From: Desulfosalsimonas propionicica
GTDB lineage: Bacteria; Desulfobacterota; Desulfobacteria; Desulfobacterales; Desulfosalsimonadaceae
Direction: 5' to 3'
Assembly: GCF_013761005.1 (NCBI RefSeq)
Contig: NZ_JACDUS010000001.1
Span: forward strand, 62,001 to 126,000
DNA length: 64,000 bases
The translations under genes were made by a program, and so were the position numbers. The notes beneath the pieces are model-generated. The model ran no database searches. It was not told the DNA's origin and saw nothing but the letters and a program-made list of their open reading frames with translations. Positions 1 to 10,086 of the stretch are shown here, in pieces; within the stretch, counting starts at the first letter, position 1, and each line of letters opens with the position of its first letter.

Positions 1-1068
1 CCTGAATGCGAGATGGGCGACAGTCTCGGCACCAAGATGGATACCACCACTTTCGGGCGGATTGCGGCCCAGTCCGCCAAGCAGGTCATCATCCAAAAGC
101 TCAAGGCGGCTGAACGAAGCGTGGTCTATCAGAATTTCATCGGCCGCAAGGGGGAAATCGTCAACGGCATTGTCCAGCGGGTCAGCCGCAATGAAATCAT
201 TGTCAACCTCGGACAGGCAGAAGCGGTTTTGCCCAAGCGTGAGCAGATCCCCAACGAGACCTACCGGCGGGGCGACCGAATCCGGGCTTATATCCTGAAA
301 GTCCACGATGAAAGCCGGGGCCCTCAAATCGTGTTGTCCAGGACTCATCCGGACTTTCTCATCAACCTGTTTAAAACCGAGGTGCCGGAAATCAGCGAAG
401 GCATGGTCAGCGTCATCGGCGCGGCCCGGGAAGCCGGCAGCCGTGGGAAAATCGCCGTGCGGTCCAATGATCCGGATATTGATCCGGTGGGCGCCTGCGT
501 CGGGATCAAGGGCAGCCGTGTTCAGAGCGTGGTCCAGGAATTAAAGGGCGAAAAAATCGATATCATCCCCTGGCATATCGATCCGGCCAAGTTCGTGTGC
601 AACGCCCTGGCTCCGGCCGAAATCTCGCGGGTCATCATCGATGAGATCAACCACGTAATGGAAGTGGTGGTCCCGGACGACTCCCTGTCCATTGCCATCG
701 GCAAACAGGGCCAGAATGTGCGGCTGGCATCCAAATTATCCGGATGGCATCTTGATGTTATCAGCGAAAAGCGATATAATGAACGGTTACAACTTGGATT
801 TGCTTCCTTGATGGATTTGCCCGGCATGACCGAACCCCTTGCCAATCTGCTGTTTGAAAAAGGCTATTTTTCCACCGAAGACGTCAGCAAAGCTTTGCCC
901 GAAGAACTGGCCCAGGAGTTCAACCTGTCTGAGCCGGAGGCAAGGAACCTGGTTGAAGCCGCCGCAAACCAGCAGACCATGGCAGAACCCGAAGATAATG
1001 CAGCCGATGGGTCTTTAGACAACAGCGCCGAAGATGATGACAAAGACAAGCAAAATCAGGAAATATAA
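1..1068 (+). CDS. nusA: Transcription termination/antitermination factor NusA (5' end outside window)
   Basis: The reading frame is open from base 1, so the gene begins upstream; 355 residues and the stop are visible. NusA binds RNA polymerase and nascent RNA and modulates pausing, termination and antitermination. The visible part contains the end of the N-terminal domain, an S1 domain (GRKGEIVNGIVQRV and following, about residues 48-115), then the KH pair, with GACVGIKGSRVQSVVQEL in KH1 and the diagnostic SIAIGKQGQNVRLASKLSGW in KH2. A helix-hairpin-like segment (LPGMTEPLANLL) and an acidic Asp/Glu-rich tail follow. It heads the classical nusA-infB-rbfA-truB-rpsO-pnp order, with infB 50 bases downstream. 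Identification is firm; only the start is missing. Confidence 0.97.
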   Translation, partial: PECEMGDSLGTKMDTTTFGRIAAQSAKQVIIQKLKAAERSVVYQNFIGRKGEIVNGIVQRVSRNEIIVNLGQAEAVLPKREQIPNETYRRGDRIRAYILKVHDESRGPQIVLSRTHPDFLINLFKTEVPEISEGMVSVIGAAREAGSRGKIAVRSNDPDIDPVGACVGIKGSRVQSVVQELKGEKIDIIPWHIDPAKFVCNALAPAEISRVIIDEINHVMEVVVPDDSLSIAIGKQGQNVRLASKLSGWHLDVISEKRYNERLQLGFASLMDLPGMTEPLANLLFEKGYFSTEDVSKALPEELAQEFNLSEPEARNLVEAAANQQTMAEPEDNAADGSLDNSAEDDDKDKQNQEI

Positions 1069-1118
1069 AGGCAGCCGAAAGTGTTTGACGCGGCGCCCTG
1101 GACAATCAAGGGGGATGG

Positions 1119-4091
1119 ATGGCAAAACGCAGAGTATTTGAGCTTGCCAGAGAGCTGAACATGGGCAACAAGGAACTGCTCGACAAGATGCAGGAAAACA
1201 ACATCGAGGTGTCCAGTCACCTCAGTTCTCTGGAAGACGACACTGTCGAACAGATTAAAACTGCTATCTTCGGCCGAAAAAAGGAGGTTTCGGTGGAAGA
1301 TACCCGGGTGAGGCCCAATGTCATCCGCAGACGCAGGAAAGCTGCACCCCGGCAGACCGAAACGGCTGAAGAAGGGGGTTTAGAACAGCAGGGCGCCCAA
1401 CAGGCAGAAGAAACAACTGCCGAAGAAACCGCCCCGACACCCTTAGAAGCCGGAGAAACCGAAGAAAAAAGCGCTGAAAAATCCGAGGAAACCGAGGCCG
1501 AGACCCCACCATCCCCCGGGGAAGCCGAGGCGGACACAGAGGCAGCGCCAGCGGCGGAAACAGAACCGGAAACCGCAACCCCGAGGGTTTCCGAAGAACC
1601 CGAAGCCAAGCCGCCGGAAACCGATGATTCTGCTGCCCCGGAACCTGAAGAAACTCCCCGGAAAGAACCCGAGCCAACGGCTCAGGCCCGGCCGGAAGAA
1701 CCGGAGGCTGAAACCCCGGCCGCTGCGTACGAGTCCGAAGAAATTCCCGAAGAAAAGCAACAACCCCTTGCCGGGACCGTGGAAGAAACTTCCGCGCCCG
1801 GCAAAGCCCAAGACGCACAAGAGCCGGCATCTGACACGGAAACCCCTGCGGAAAACCGGTCGGCCGAGGCTTCGGAAGAGGCCCCGGAGTCTGCAGAATC
1901 CGGGGAACCGGCTGAGACGGAAGCCAAAAAAGCCGCAAAGATCAAAAAACCCAAAAAGAAATCCAAAAAGGGCGAGCCGGCCAAAATCATCCGTCTGCCC
2001 GAACCCGAGGCCGAAATCGCCCCACCCGCACAGGAAGAAACCGCCCCGGCGCCTGGGCCCAAGGCCAAAGACAAAACCCCGGAGCCTCCGGCCACGACCG
2101 GAACCGAAGAGGAAAAGCGCCGTTCCAAAAAGAAAAAGGCTGCTGCCGATACCGCCGAGGAAGCGGATAAGGTCAAAAAAACCGCCAGGAAAAAAGCCGG
2201 GTTCAAGCGCAAGGAAGTTGTGGAAGGCGATGCCTTATATGACCAGCGCTTCGGGCGGGGCCGGAAAAGCAAAAAAAAGGGCAAGGCTGCCCGGCCGGCA
2301 TCTGACCAGCGGCCCCAGATCACCACGCCCAAGGCCATCAAGCGGCGCATTAAAATCGATGACACCGTGGTGCTCTCGGATCTGGCCAAGCGTATGGGGG
2401 TTAAGGGAAACGAGCTGATCAAGCGTCTCATGGAAATGGGCATGATGGTGACCCTAAACCAGAGCATCGATTATGAAACCGCTGAATTGCTGGCCTCGGA
2501 ATACCAGTTTGAAGTGGAAAAGGCCGCATTTGAAGAAGAAACCATTTTTCAAAGCGAAGAAGACGCCCCGGAACAACTCCGGCCGCGGCCGCCGGTGGTC
2601 ACCATCATGGGTCACGTGGACCACGGAAAGACTTCGCTGCTCGACGTGATCCGCCATTCCAAGATCACTGAAAAGGAGGCCGGCGGCATCACCCAGCACA
2701 TCGGAGCTTATCGGGTGCCCTATGAAAACGGCGACATTATCTTTCTCGACACCCCAGGCCATGAGGCATTTACCGCCATGCGGGCCCGGGGAGCGAAGGT
2801 GACCGACCTGGTGATTCTGGTGGTGGCCGCAGACGACGGCGTCATGCCCCAGACCATCGAGGCCATTGACCACTCCAAGGCCGCCGGCGTGCCCATTATT
2901 GTCGCCATCAACAAAATCGACAAGCCCGGCGCGGATCTGGATAAAATCAAACGGGAGCTTGCGGAAAAAGACCTGGTTCCCGAGGAATGGGGCGGAGATA
3001 CCATCTGCGTTCCGGTATCCGCCAAGCAGGAAACCGGCCTTGACGAATTGCTGGAGATGGTGCTGCTCCAGTCCGAGGTCCTGGAACTCAAGGCCAATCC
3101 CAGCAAGCTGGCCCGTGGCTTTATTGTGGAATCCAAGCTTGAAACCGGCCGGGGTCCGGTGGCCACAGTGCTGATCAGCGAAGGCACCCTGCATACCGGA
3201 GAACCCGTGGTTTCCGGGATCTACTACGGAAAGATCCGGGCCATGTTCGACGACATGGGCAAAGCCGTCAAAGAGGCCGGGCCTTCCTACCCAGTTGAAA
3301 TCATCGGCCTTTCCGGAGTTCCCATGGCCGGCGATGAGCTTATGGCCGTGGCTGACGAAAAGGACGCCAAACAGGTCAGTGAGCACAGAATGGAAAAACA
3401 GCGCTCCAAGGACCTGTCCAAAACCACGCGCATGAGCCTGGAAAGCCTGTATGAAAAAATGCAGGAAGGAGAGGTCAAGGACTTAAACCTGATCATCAAG
3501 GCTGATGTTCAGGGCTCCATTGAGGCGCTGAGGGATTCTTTGACCAAGCTGTCCACAGACGAGGTCAAGGTCAATGTGGTGCATTCAGCCGCCGGCACCA
3601 TTCACGAATCCGACGTGTCCCTGGCAGCCGTGTCCAATGCCATTATCCTGGGATTCAATGTCCGGCCCTCGGCAAAGGTCTCGCATTTGGCCGAGGATGA
3701 AAATGTGGATATCAAGTATTACAACGTCATCTACAATGCCATCAAGGACATCAAGGATGCCATGGTGGGCATGATGGACTCCCGGTTTGAAGACCGCGTG
3801 CTTGGCCGCGCCGAGGTGCGGCAGGTATTCCACGTGCCCGGCACGGGATCAGTTGCCGGCTGCATGGTGCTTGAAGGCAAAATCCAGAGAGGCCAGCCCA
3901 TCCGCCTGGTGCGCGACGGCATTGTCATCCATGAAGGAAAGCTATCTTCATTGAAACGATACAAGGACGATGTCAGGGAAGTGACCCACAATTACGAATG
4001 CGGTATGGGCATTGAGAAATTCAATGATATCAAAATCGGTGACATCATTGAGTCCTACTGGCTGGAAGAAATCAAACCCGTAATTGAATAA
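1119..4091 (+). CDS. infB: Translation initiation factor IF-2 with a very long acidic/proline-rich linker
   Basis: GTPase that delivers initiator tRNA to the 30S subunit and promotes subunit joining. 990 residues. The ATG lies behind AAGGGGG. Residues 1-50 form a first IF2_N-like domain. Residues about 70-395 are a low-complexity Glu/Pro/Ala then Lys-rich linker, followed by a second IF2_N-like segment (about 410-465). The G domain has P-loop GHVDHGKT at 498-505, DTPGH at 544-548 and NKID at 598-601. Domains II, III and IV follow and end at [20 protein letters not shown] and beyond. The core is conventional; the linker makes the protein longer than many bacterial IF-2s. Frame-shifted long ORFs over the linker are composition artefacts. 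Confidence 0.98.
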   Translation: MAKRRVFELARELNMGNKELLDKMQENNIEVSSHLSSLEDDTVEQIKTAIFGRKKEVSVEDTRVRPNVIRRRRKAAPRQTETAEEGGLEQQGAQQAEETTAEETAPTPLEAGETEEKSAEKSEETEAETPPSPGEAEADTEAAPAAETEPETATPRVSEEPEAKPPETDDSAAPEPEETPRKEPEPTAQARPEEPEAETPAAAYESEEIPEEKQQPLAGTVEETSAPGKAQDAQEPASDTETPAENRSAEASEEAPESAESGEPAETEAKKAAKIKKPKKKSKKGEPAKIIRLPEPEAEIAPPAQEETAPAPGPKAKDKTPEPPATTGTEEEKRRSKKKKAAADTAEEADKVKKTARKKAGFKRKEVVEGDALYDQRFGRGRKSKKKGKAARPASDQRPQITTPKAIKRRIKIDDTVVLSDLAKRMGVKGNELIKRLMEMGMMVTLNQSIDYETAELLASEYQFEVEKAAFEEETIFQSEEDAPEQLRPRPPVVTIMGHVDHGKTSLLDVIRHSKITEKEAGGITQHIGAYRVPYENGDIIFLDTPGHEAFTAMRARGAKVTDLVILVVAADDGVMPQTIEAIDHSKAAGVPIIVAINKIDKPGADLDKIKRELAEKDLVPEEWGGDTICVPVSAKQETGLDELLEMVLLQSEVLELKANPSKLARGFIVESKLETGRGPVATVLISEGTLHTGEPVVSGIYYGKIRAMFDDMGKAVKEAGPSYPVEIIGLSGVPMAGDELMAVADEKDAKQVSEHRMEKQRSKDLSKTTRMSLESLYEKMQEGEVKDLNLIIKADVQGSIEALRDSLTKLSTDEVKVNVVHSAAGTIHESDVSLAAVSNAIILGFNVRPSAKVSHLAEDENVDIKYYNVIYNAIKDIKDAMVGMMDSRFEDRVLGRAEVRQVFHVPGTGSVAGCMVLEGKIQRGQPIRLVRDGIVIHEGKLSSLKRYKDDVREVTHNYECGMGIEKFNDIKIGDIIESYWLEEIKPVIE

Positions 4092-4098
4092 AAGGCTT

Positions 4099-4386
4099 AT
4101 GGTAATCGGCTTCGGCACCCTGACCTTCCGGCTGCACGAGTGCCAGGGATTAAAGGAAAAACGCAAAATCATCAAGTCGATTATTGCACGGAGCAGAAAC
4201 AGCTTTAACGCGGCCATTGCCGAAGTCGACTTCAATGATATGCATCAGCGCGCCAAAATCGGCTTTGCCCTGGTGGGAAATGACCGGCGGACGATTAATT
4301 CACAGATGGACAAGCTCTATGACTTTATCTGCCGCCTGGAACTGGCCGAAGTTACGGATATGGAAACGGAGATTCACAACATATGA
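4099..4386 (+). CDS. ylxP: DUF503/YlxP-like small protein
   Basis: Short protein (95 residues) of the DUF503 family, typically encoded between infB and rbfA in many bacteria and thought to be ribosome-associated; its role is not well defined. The sequence MVIGFGTLTFRLHECQGLKE followed by KRK and a helix fits the family N-terminus. I chose ATG 4099 because family members begin at this Met and AAAGG lies just upstream; a TTG at 4084 would overlap the infB stop and add five residues. The stop overlaps the rbfA start by four bases (ATGA), which suggests translational coupling. Confidence 0.85.
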   Translation: MVIGFGTLTFRLHECQGLKEKRKIIKSIIARSRNSFNAAIAEVDFNDMHQRAKIGFALVGNDRRTINSQMDKLYDFICRLELAEVTDMETEIHNI

Positions 4387-4763
4387 AACCCTACGGCCGT
4401 GCCGAAAGGGTCAGCGGTCTGATCCAGCAGGCCCTTTCTGAAATACTGCTCAAATCAATCAAAGACCCCCGTCTGGCCTCGGTTTCCATTACCGGTGTGA
4501 AAATGACCGGGGATTTGAAACTGGCCCGGATTTATTTTGTCACTTCCGGGCATTTTTCCTCCCGGGAGGATGCGGCCGCGGGTTTCCGAAAAGCCCACGG
4601 CTTTATCAAAAACAGTCTTGCCCGTGAACTGGAACTTCGGTATATGCCGGATTTGGAATTTTTCTACGACGAATCCATTGACTACGGGATGCATATCGAC
4701 AGCGTGCTCAAGCGGTTGCACAATGAACATGAACCAGATCATCCAACAACTAAAGAAGAGTAG
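4383..4763 (+). CDS. rbfA: 30S ribosome-binding factor RbfA
   Basis: KH-fold factor that binds immature 30S subunits near the 16S rRNA 5' helix and assists late maturation and cold adaptation. 126 residues, the usual length. The N-terminus RAERVSGLIQQALSEILL, then KDPRL and the conserved VSITGVKMTGDLKLARIYF, identify it. The start overlaps ylxP by four bases. The 3' end overlaps the nrnA start by about 40 bases, so translation of the two is probably coupled. Nothing unusual seen. Confidence 0.96.
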   Translation: MKPYGRAERVSGLIQQALSEILLKSIKDPRLASVSITGVKMTGDLKLARIYFVTSGHFSSREDAAAGFRKAHGFIKNSLARELELRYMPDLEFFYDESIDYGMHIDSVLKRLHNEHEPDHPTTKEE

Positions 4764-5706
4764 ACGCGTACTGCTGGCGACCCATATCCATCCGGACGGC
4801 GATGCCATCGGCTCGCTGCTGGCCCTGGGACTGGCGCTGGAAGAAGGGCTGAAGAAAAAAGTACAATTGTACAATGAAAGCGTGCTGCCTGCGGTCTATC
4901 ATTTTCTGCCCTCGATCCACCGGATCAAAAACGAGCCCGGGGATATAAATGCCTATGACACGGCCGTGATCCTTGACTGCTCGGATCTGCAGCGCGTGGG
5001 CAAAGCCGCCGAGGCCATCAGCCGGATTCCCACCGTCATCAATGTCGATCATCACGCAACCAATACGCGGTTTGGCAATTACCAGTTCATCGACCCCAGG
5101 GCCTCGGCCACCACTGAAATTCTTCACCGGCTGCTGCGGGAGATGGAAATGCCCATCACCTGCGCCATGGCCTATGCCATTTATACGGGAATCATGGCGG
5201 ATACAGGCTCCTTCAGATTTTCCAATACCACGCCGGAGGCCTTTAAAATCTGTCATGAAATGGTCTGTCAGGGAGCTGATCCCCATAAGGTGGCGCATCA
5301 CGTATATGAAACAACTTCACTGAAGCGGATCAAGCTGCTCAACATGCTCTATGACACCATAGAGGTGTCGGAAAACGGCCGGCTGTCGATTATGACATTG
5401 ACCCAGAACATGCTCCATGCTACGGGAACTTCAATCACGGATGTCAACGGCCTGATCAACTATGCCCGGCGCATCGAAAACGTCAAGGTTGCGGCCCTGC
5501 TTTATGAACGCGCAGGCAGTCGTCAGATGCAACGCCAAAGAAGCAGCGTCTTTCACGTAAGTCTGCGGTCTGACGGATCAGTGGATGTGGCCAATCTTGC
5601 TGCGGTTTTTGGCGGCGGCGGGCACCGGAGTGCTGCTGGATTTGACGTTCACAGCTCTCTTCTGGATTTAAAAAATGAGCTTTACTCCATGGCCGGCCAT
5701 TTATGA
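4723..5706 (+). CDS. nrnA: DHH/DHHA1 phosphoesterase, NrnA-type oligoribonuclease/pAp phosphatase
   Basis: 327 residues. NrnA-family enzymes degrade short RNA oligonucleotides and dephosphorylate 3'-phosphoadenosine 5'-phosphate in the cytoplasm. The DHH domain shows THIHPDGDAIGS (metal-binding His/Asp) near residue 20, a further Asp in VILDCSD, and the name-giving NVDHHATNTRFG about residue 110. The C-terminal DHHA1 domain ends with GGGGHRSAAGF. The start is ATG 4723 (or 4729), inside the rbfA 3' end; a longer in-frame extension upstream to 4537 is out-of-frame rbfA sequence and is not accepted. The stop overlaps the truB ATG by four bases. The position between rbfA and truB is common. Confidence 0.93.
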   Translation: MNMNQIIQQLKKSRRVLLATHIHPDGDAIGSLLALGLALEEGLKKKVQLYNESVLPAVYHFLPSIHRIKNEPGDINAYDTAVILDCSDLQRVGKAAEAISRIPTVINVDHHATNTRFGNYQFIDPRASATTEILHRLLREMEMPITCAMAYAIYTGIMADTGSFRFSNTTPEAFKICHEMVCQGADPHKVAHHVYETTSLKRIKLLNMLYDTIEVSENGRLSIMTLTQNMLHATGTSITDVNGLINYARRIENVKVAALLYERAGSRQMQRQRSSVFHVSLRSDGSVDVANLAAVFGGGGHRSAAGFDVHSSLLDLKNELYSMAGHL

Positions 5707-6695
5707 TAAGCATGCACGGCGCCCGGACCCAGGAACGGGAAAACAGTGTGCGCCAGACAGTAACACAGGCCACGGATCGACCTGACGGCATTCTTTTGGT
5801 CAACAAGCCGGCGAACATGACATCTGCAGCCGTGGTCAGCCGGATCAAGCGGCTGCCCGGGGTTAAAAAGACCGGACACACCGGCACGCTCGATCCCTTT
5901 GCCACCGGGATGCTGATCTGCCCGGTCAACCGTGCTACGCGCCTGTCGAGGTTTTTCCTTCACGGGACCAAGCAATACCGGGCCGTGCTGAGCCTGGGCA
6001 CAGAAACCGACACCCTGGACTGCACCGGTGAGGTCACAGCCCGCCGCCCGGTAAAAGCTTTGAGCGAGGATCGAATCCGCCAGGCAGTGCAAAGCTTTGC
6101 CGGAGACATCCAGCAGGTTCCGCCGGTATTTTCGGCGCTAAAGCACAATGGCGTGCCGCTTTACCGCTACGCCAGAAACGGCACCCCGGTGGAGAAACCC
6201 GCACGAACAGTGCACATCGAAAGCATTCGGGTCACGGACATTGATCTGCCGGATATTTGTTTTGAGGTAACGTGCAGCGCCGGAACCTATATCCGCAGCC
6301 TTTGTGCGGACATCGGCCATGCTCTGGGCTGCGGGGGGCATCTGAGCCGGCTGATGAGAACCGAAAGCTGCGGATTTGGTATCGCTGATGCGGCGGAGCT
6401 GGCAGATCTGGAAAAGGTGCAGACTCCTGCTGAATTGCAGCCATGGATCATTTCCATGGCCGGGGCCATCTCAGACATGCCGGAATATAATGCAGATCCG
6501 GGACTTTTGGAAAAAATCCGGCATGGCCGGCCCATTGCCGCAGAAGACATGCAACCGGAACCGGCCACCAATGCAGGCGGCCGGATCCGGATTCTGGATC
6601 CGGAAGAGCGCCTGGTTGCGGTTATTGAAAAAAAAACAGGCAAAAGTCCGGACAAAATTGACTATTCATATTGTTGTGTCTTTCATTACACCTGA
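5703..6695 (+). CDS. truB: tRNA pseudouridine(55) synthase TruB
   Basis: Isomerises uridine 55 in the T-loop of tRNAs to pseudouridine. 330 residues. The catalytic-Asp motif GHTGTLDPFATGML is present about residue 58-71, preceded by GILLVNKPANMTSAAVV. The cofactor-free pocket residues in YRAVLSLGTETDTLD and the active-site Tyr region VPPVFSALKHNGVPLYRYAR follow. The C-terminal extension (RIRILDPEERLVAVIEKK) looks like a PUA-type domain. The first 25 residues (MISMHGARTQERENSV...) extend beyond the usual start, but the four-base overlap with nrnA supports ATG 5703. Confidence 0.95.
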   Translation: MISMHGARTQERENSVRQTVTQATDRPDGILLVNKPANMTSAAVVSRIKRLPGVKKTGHTGTLDPFATGMLICPVNRATRLSRFFLHGTKQYRAVLSLGTETDTLDCTGEVTARRPVKALSEDRIRQAVQSFAGDIQQVPPVFSALKHNGVPLYRYARNGTPVEKPARTVHIESIRVTDIDLPDICFEVTCSAGTYIRSLCADIGHALGCGGHLSRLMRTESCGFGIADAAELADLEKVQTPAELQPWIISMAGAISDMPEYNADPGLLEKIRHGRPIAAEDMQPEPATNAGGRIRILDPEERLVAVIEKKTGKSPDKIDYSYCCVFHYT

Positions 6696-6745
6696 TACCT
6701 GTGATATAGAGACTAAAAAGAAAAAAGATCTTTAAGGAGGCCAAA

Positions 6746-7015
6746 TTGAATATCGCCGTGGAAAACAAACAGAACACCATTGAACGATTCAAGCGCCACG
6801 AGGTGGACACCGGCTCACCGGAAGTCCAGATCGCCCTTTTGACAGAGCGGATCACCAATCTCACCGAGCACTTGAAAACCCATAAAAAAGACCATCATTC
6901 CCGCCGCGGGCTGCTGGTGATGGTGGGACGCCGCAGACGCCTGTTAAACTATTTGAAAAACCAGGACATCAACCGTTATCGCGATTTGATCAAGCAGCTG
7001 GGCATCCGGAAATAG
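6746..7015 (+). CDS. rpsO: 30S ribosomal protein S15
   Basis: Primary 16S rRNA-binding protein of the small subunit platform. 89 residues, the family length. Conserved [38 protein letters not shown] and the basic [11 protein letters not shown] are all present. The start codon is TTG at 6746, decided by a strong AAGGAGG at 6734-6740 five bases upstream; no ATG fits. The non-ATG start and the 50-base leader after truB could allow S15 autoregulation, as known in other bacteria, but I see no defined regulatory fold. A hairpin follows 50 bases after the stop. Confidence 0.97.
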   Translation: MNIAVENKQNTIERFKRHEVDTGSPEVQIALLTERITNLTEHLKTHKKDHHSRRGLLVMVGRRRRLLNYLKNQDINRYRDLIKQLGIRK

Positions 7016-7439
7016 CCAACACTCAGCGTTTCAAATTTTGAAATTTTTTATTTGTCTATTATCGATGCGCCTGTAAAAAATCTTTTTTACAGGCAGCATT
7101 AAGTTTGAAGTGGTTAAGTGTTAAATAAAATCAATGAGTTATTCTTTTATTGGTTAGCGGTTATACCAGTTTTAGGACTTTTTCCGGTGCCATCATTATT
7201 GCATAGAAATAAAAAATTTTTGGCGGTCTGCGGCTTTGGCCCGAAAACACGCAGGATCAATAAAACCGATTTCGCGCGCGCTTTTTTAGCGCGTCAATGC
7301 CGGAAATGCCGGAAATGCCGGCAAATCACTTAAACAGGGTCCTCAATATTATAAAAACCCGGCTTTTGCGGCCCAGCCGCCATTGGCCGGATAAAACACT
7401 GCAAGTTTACATTATTGTTGAGAGGCTCAGGAGCTGAAT
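7016..7439. other. Intergenic region between rpsO and pnp
   Basis: 424 bases without a convincing gene. It holds the hairpin at 7069-7094. Further on are a GC-only stem (GCGCGC TTTTTTA GCGCG near 7275) and three tandem ATGCCGGAA-type units around 7300-7325. A GTG-initiated 71-codon frame at 7118-7333 lacks a ribosome site and family features and is not called. The pnp promoter presumably lies here, but I could not define boxes with confidence. Confidence 0.5.
7064..7096 (+). terminator. Hairpin after rpsO, overlapping a dispersed GTAAAAA repeat
   Basis: GCCTGTAAAAAA (7069-7080) and TTTTTTACAGGC (7083-7094) are perfectly complementary with a 2-base gap. The position suits rpsO termination, but no T-tract follows on the plus strand, so the U-rich 3' arm would have to serve. 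The left arm together with the preceding GATGCGCC matches the repeat motif seen near 12063, 30336 and 41431, so this may be a repeat-derived terminator. Confidence 0.6.
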
Positions 7440-9614
7440 ATGGAAATATCATTTAAAACCCAGATCGGCGGCGAGACGCTGAGCATCCAGGCCGGCAAGC
7501 TGGCCAAGCAGGCCTCGGGCTCGGTTCTGGTCCAGTACGGGGAAACCATGGTGCTGGTAACGGCCGTATCCAATACCGACCCCAGACCGGATGCCACATT
7601 TCTGCCGCTTACTGTGGAATACCAGGAAAAAATCTATGCCGCGGGCCGAATCCCCGGCAATTACTTCCGCAGGGAAATCGGCCGGCCAAGTGAAAAAGAA
7701 ACCCTTACCTCCCGGCTCATTGACCGGCCCATCCGACCGTTATTCCCCAAGGGCTACAACTACGAAACCCAGGTCATTGCCACTGTGCTTTCCATGGACA
7801 AGCAGAACGAACCCGATGTTCTGGCCATGATCGGCGCCTCGGCCGCCCTGGAGCTGTCTGACATCCCGTTTGACGGCCCCATTGCCTGTGTGCGGGTGGG
7901 ACGGATTGAAGGCAGCTATGTGATCAACCCGGCCATTGACCAGTGGGAGCAGTCTGATATCAACCTGATTGTGGCCGGCTCCAGAAACGGAATCATCATG
8001 GTGGAAGGCGGCGGCGACTTTGTTTCCGAGGCAGAAATGATTGAGGCCATCTTTTTTGCCCACAAGGAAATGCAGCCCTTAATCGATATCCAGGAAAAGC
8101 TGCGCGACAGCATGGCAAAGGAAAAACGCTCCTTTGCCCTGCCGGAAAAAGACGCAAGCCTGGCCGAGCGCCTGGAGCAGCTGGCTGCAGACAATATCCG
8201 CCAGGCCCTGACCATCGCTGACAAGCTCGAACGCCGCCAGGCCCTGTCCAATGTCAAAAAGCAGGCCATCGAGGATCTGGGCGAAGAATTTGCCGAGCGC
8301 CAGTCCGAAGCCAAAGAACTTTTGGGGGATCTGCAGAAACAAATCTGCCGGGACATGATCCTCAAAGAGGGAAAGCGCATTGACAACCGGGCAACCGACC
8401 AGGTGCGGCCCATTTCCTGCGAGACCGCTCCTCTTCCCCGGGTGCACGGAAGCGCGTTGTTTACCCGGGGCGAAACCCAGGTGCTGGCCGCCCTGACCCT
8501 TGGCTCGGGCCAGGATGAACAGCGGGTGGAAACGCTTCTGGGCGATGAAACCTATCCGTTCCTGCTGCATTACAACTTTCCGCCCTATTCCGTGGGAGAG
8601 GTCAAGCGCCCCGGCGGTCCCAGCCGAAGGGACATCGGCCACGGCGCGCTGGCCAAGCGGGCCATTGAAAAGGTGATTCCGGCAAAGGAAACCTTTGACT
8701 ACACTATCCGCCTGGTTTCAGAGGTACTGGAATCCAACGGATCCTCTTCCATGGCCACGGTTTGTGCATCCAGCCTGGCTTTGATGGACGGCGGAGTCCC
8801 GGTGACCGCACCGGTATCCGGAATTGCCATGGGCCTGATCACGGACGGGGAAAAATCCGTAGTGCTCTCAGACATCCTGGGCGACGAGGATCAGTTCGGG
8901 GACATGGACTTCAAGGTGGCTGGCACCCGCAAGGGCATCACCGCCCTGCAGATGGACATCAAGATCAAGGAACTGTCCCGGAGAATCCTGGAAACAGCCC
9001 TGGATCAGGCCAAAAGGGGGCGCCTCCACATCCTGGACCGCATGGAGGAGACCCTCAACGCCCCTCGCGAAGAGCTTTCTCCCTATGCCCCCAACGTGAC
9101 CACAGTGCAGATCAGCCCGGAGCGTATCGGAGAACTGATCGGACCCGGCGGCAAGCACATCCGCCAGCTCCAGAACGACACCAACACCCAGATTGAGATC
9201 AACGACAGCGGGCTTGTGAAAATCGCCGCATTCTCCAAGGAAGAAGGCGAGGCTGCCGCTGAAATGGTCCGGGATATCGGCTCCGAGCCGGAGATCGGCC
9301 AGGTATATGAGGGCACTGTTGTCCGGATAACGGATTTTGGCGCATTTGTACAGATCAAGGCCAAAACCGAAGGTCTGGTGCACATCTCCGAACTTGCCCA
9401 TTACCGGGTCAAAAGTGTATCTGACATTGTCAAGGAAGGCGATAAGCTGCAGGTCAAGGTCATTGACATCCGGGACGGCAAAATCCGCTTAAGCCACAAG
9501 GCCCTGCTTGAAGCCCCGGCAAAGGAGGATGGCGAATCCAAATCCAAGGATAACCGCGGCGGCAAGGACAAGGACAACCGCTCCCGCAGGCCGCCCGGGA
9601 AAAACGACAAATAA
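7440..9614 (+). CDS. pnp: Polyribonucleotide nucleotidyltransferase (PNPase)
   Basis: Phosphorolytic 3'-5' exoribonuclease, central to mRNA turnover, normally a trimer in the degradosome. 724 residues. Domains in order: RNase PH-like 1 (to about 140, with [19 protein letters not shown]), an all-helical linker (about 230-300), RNase PH-like 2 with [12 protein letters not shown] and the substrate-binding [14 protein letters not shown] ([17 protein letters not shown], about 557-573), and S1 ([20 protein letters not shown], from about 619). A 35-residue Lys/Asp/Gly-rich tail ends the protein. The ATG is preceded by AGGAG. No missing catalytic motif was noticed. Confidence 0.98.
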   Translation: MEISFKTQIGGETLSIQAGKLAKQASGSVLVQYGETMVLVTAVSNTDPRPDATFLPLTVEYQEKIYAAGRIPGNYFRREIGRPSEKETLTSRLIDRPIRPLFPKGYNYETQVIATVLSMDKQNEPDVLAMIGASAALELSDIPFDGPIACVRVGRIEGSYVINPAIDQWEQSDINLIVAGSRNGIIMVEGGGDFVSEAEMIEAIFFAHKEMQPLIDIQEKLRDSMAKEKRSFALPEKDASLAERLEQLAADNIRQALTIADKLERRQALSNVKKQAIEDLGEEFAERQSEAKELLGDLQKQICRDMILKEGKRIDNRATDQVRPISCETAPLPRVHGSALFTRGETQVLAALTLGSGQDEQRVETLLGDETYPFLLHYNFPPYSVGEVKRPGGPSRRDIGHGALAKRAIEKVIPAKETFDYTIRLVSEVLESNGSSSMATVCASSLALMDGGVPVTAPVSGIAMGLITDGEKSVVLSDILGDEDQFGDMDFKVAGTRKGITALQMDIKIKELSRRILETALDQAKRGRLHILDRMEETLNAPREELSPYAPNVTTVQISPERIGELIGPGGKHIRQLQNDTNTQIEINDSGLVKIAAFSKEEGEAAAEMVRDIGSEPEIGQVYEGTVVRITDFGAFVQIKAKTEGLVHISELAHYRVKSVSDIVKEGDKLQVKVIDIRDGKIRLSHKALLEAPAKEDGESKSKDNRGGKDKDNRSRRPPGKNDK

Positions 9615-9627
9615 ATGGCTTTTTCAT

Positions 9628-10086
9628 ATGTCAGACAAACCCGTGATCCAGTGCCGCCGGATACGGCCGGAATCGGATGCAGACATTGCCGCGCCCGAAT
9701 ACATGACCGCCCACTCGGCGGGCATGGATTTGTGCGCGGCGGTAAATGAACCCGTGGCTGTTGGACCGGGAGAAATCCGGCTGATTCCCACGGGTTTTGC
9801 CGTGTGCCTGCCTGCTGATCACGAGGCCCAGATCCGCCCCAGATCCGGTCTTGCCGTCAAGCACGGCATTGGACTGATCAATTCTCCGGGCACCATTGAT
9901 GCCGACTATCGGGGGGAGATCCAGGTGGCGCTGATCAATCACGGCCAATCGGTTTTTATGGTCAACCGCGGCGACCGAATCGCCCAGATGGTCATCAGCC
10001 CGGTGAGCCGGGTCAGGGTGGCACTTGTGGACCGCCTCCCGGACTCGGCGCGCAGTTCCGGTGGATTCGGGCATACCGGCATATGA
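9628..10086 (+). CDS. dut: Deoxyuridine 5'-triphosphate nucleotidohydrolase (dUTPase)
   Basis: Trimeric dUTPase converting dUTP to dUMP and PPi, which keeps uracil out of DNA and feeds dTMP synthesis. 152 residues. All five motifs are visible in order: AGMDLCA (1), RPRSGLAVKHGI (2), GTIDADYRGEIQVALIN (3), GDRIAQMVI (4) and RSSGGFGHTG (5, the phosphate-binding tail). ATG 9628 gives the standard N-terminus; the frame continues upstream into pnp but with no family similarity. It begins 13 bases after pnp and its stop overlaps the next gene by four bases (ATGA). Confidence 0.96.
   Translation: MSDKPVIQCRRIRPESDADIAAPEYMTAHSAGMDLCAAVNEPVAVGPGEIRLIPTGFAVCLPADHEAQIRPRSGLAVKHGIGLINSPGTIDADYRGEIQVALINHGQSVFMVNRGDRIAQMVISPVSRVRVALVDRLPDSARSSGGFGHTGI

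Noticed and set aside
1321-2467. Long frames on both strands across infB (up to 264 codons)
   Set aside because: They mirror the low-complexity linker composition and have no ribosome site or family pattern.
2454-3386. 310-codon minus-strand frame inside infB
   Set aside because: It is an antisense shadow of conserved GTPase coding sequence.
7118-7333. GTG-start 71-codon frame between rpsO and pnp
   Set aside because: It overlays hairpins and tandem ATGCCGGAA units, and has no ribosome-binding site or family match.
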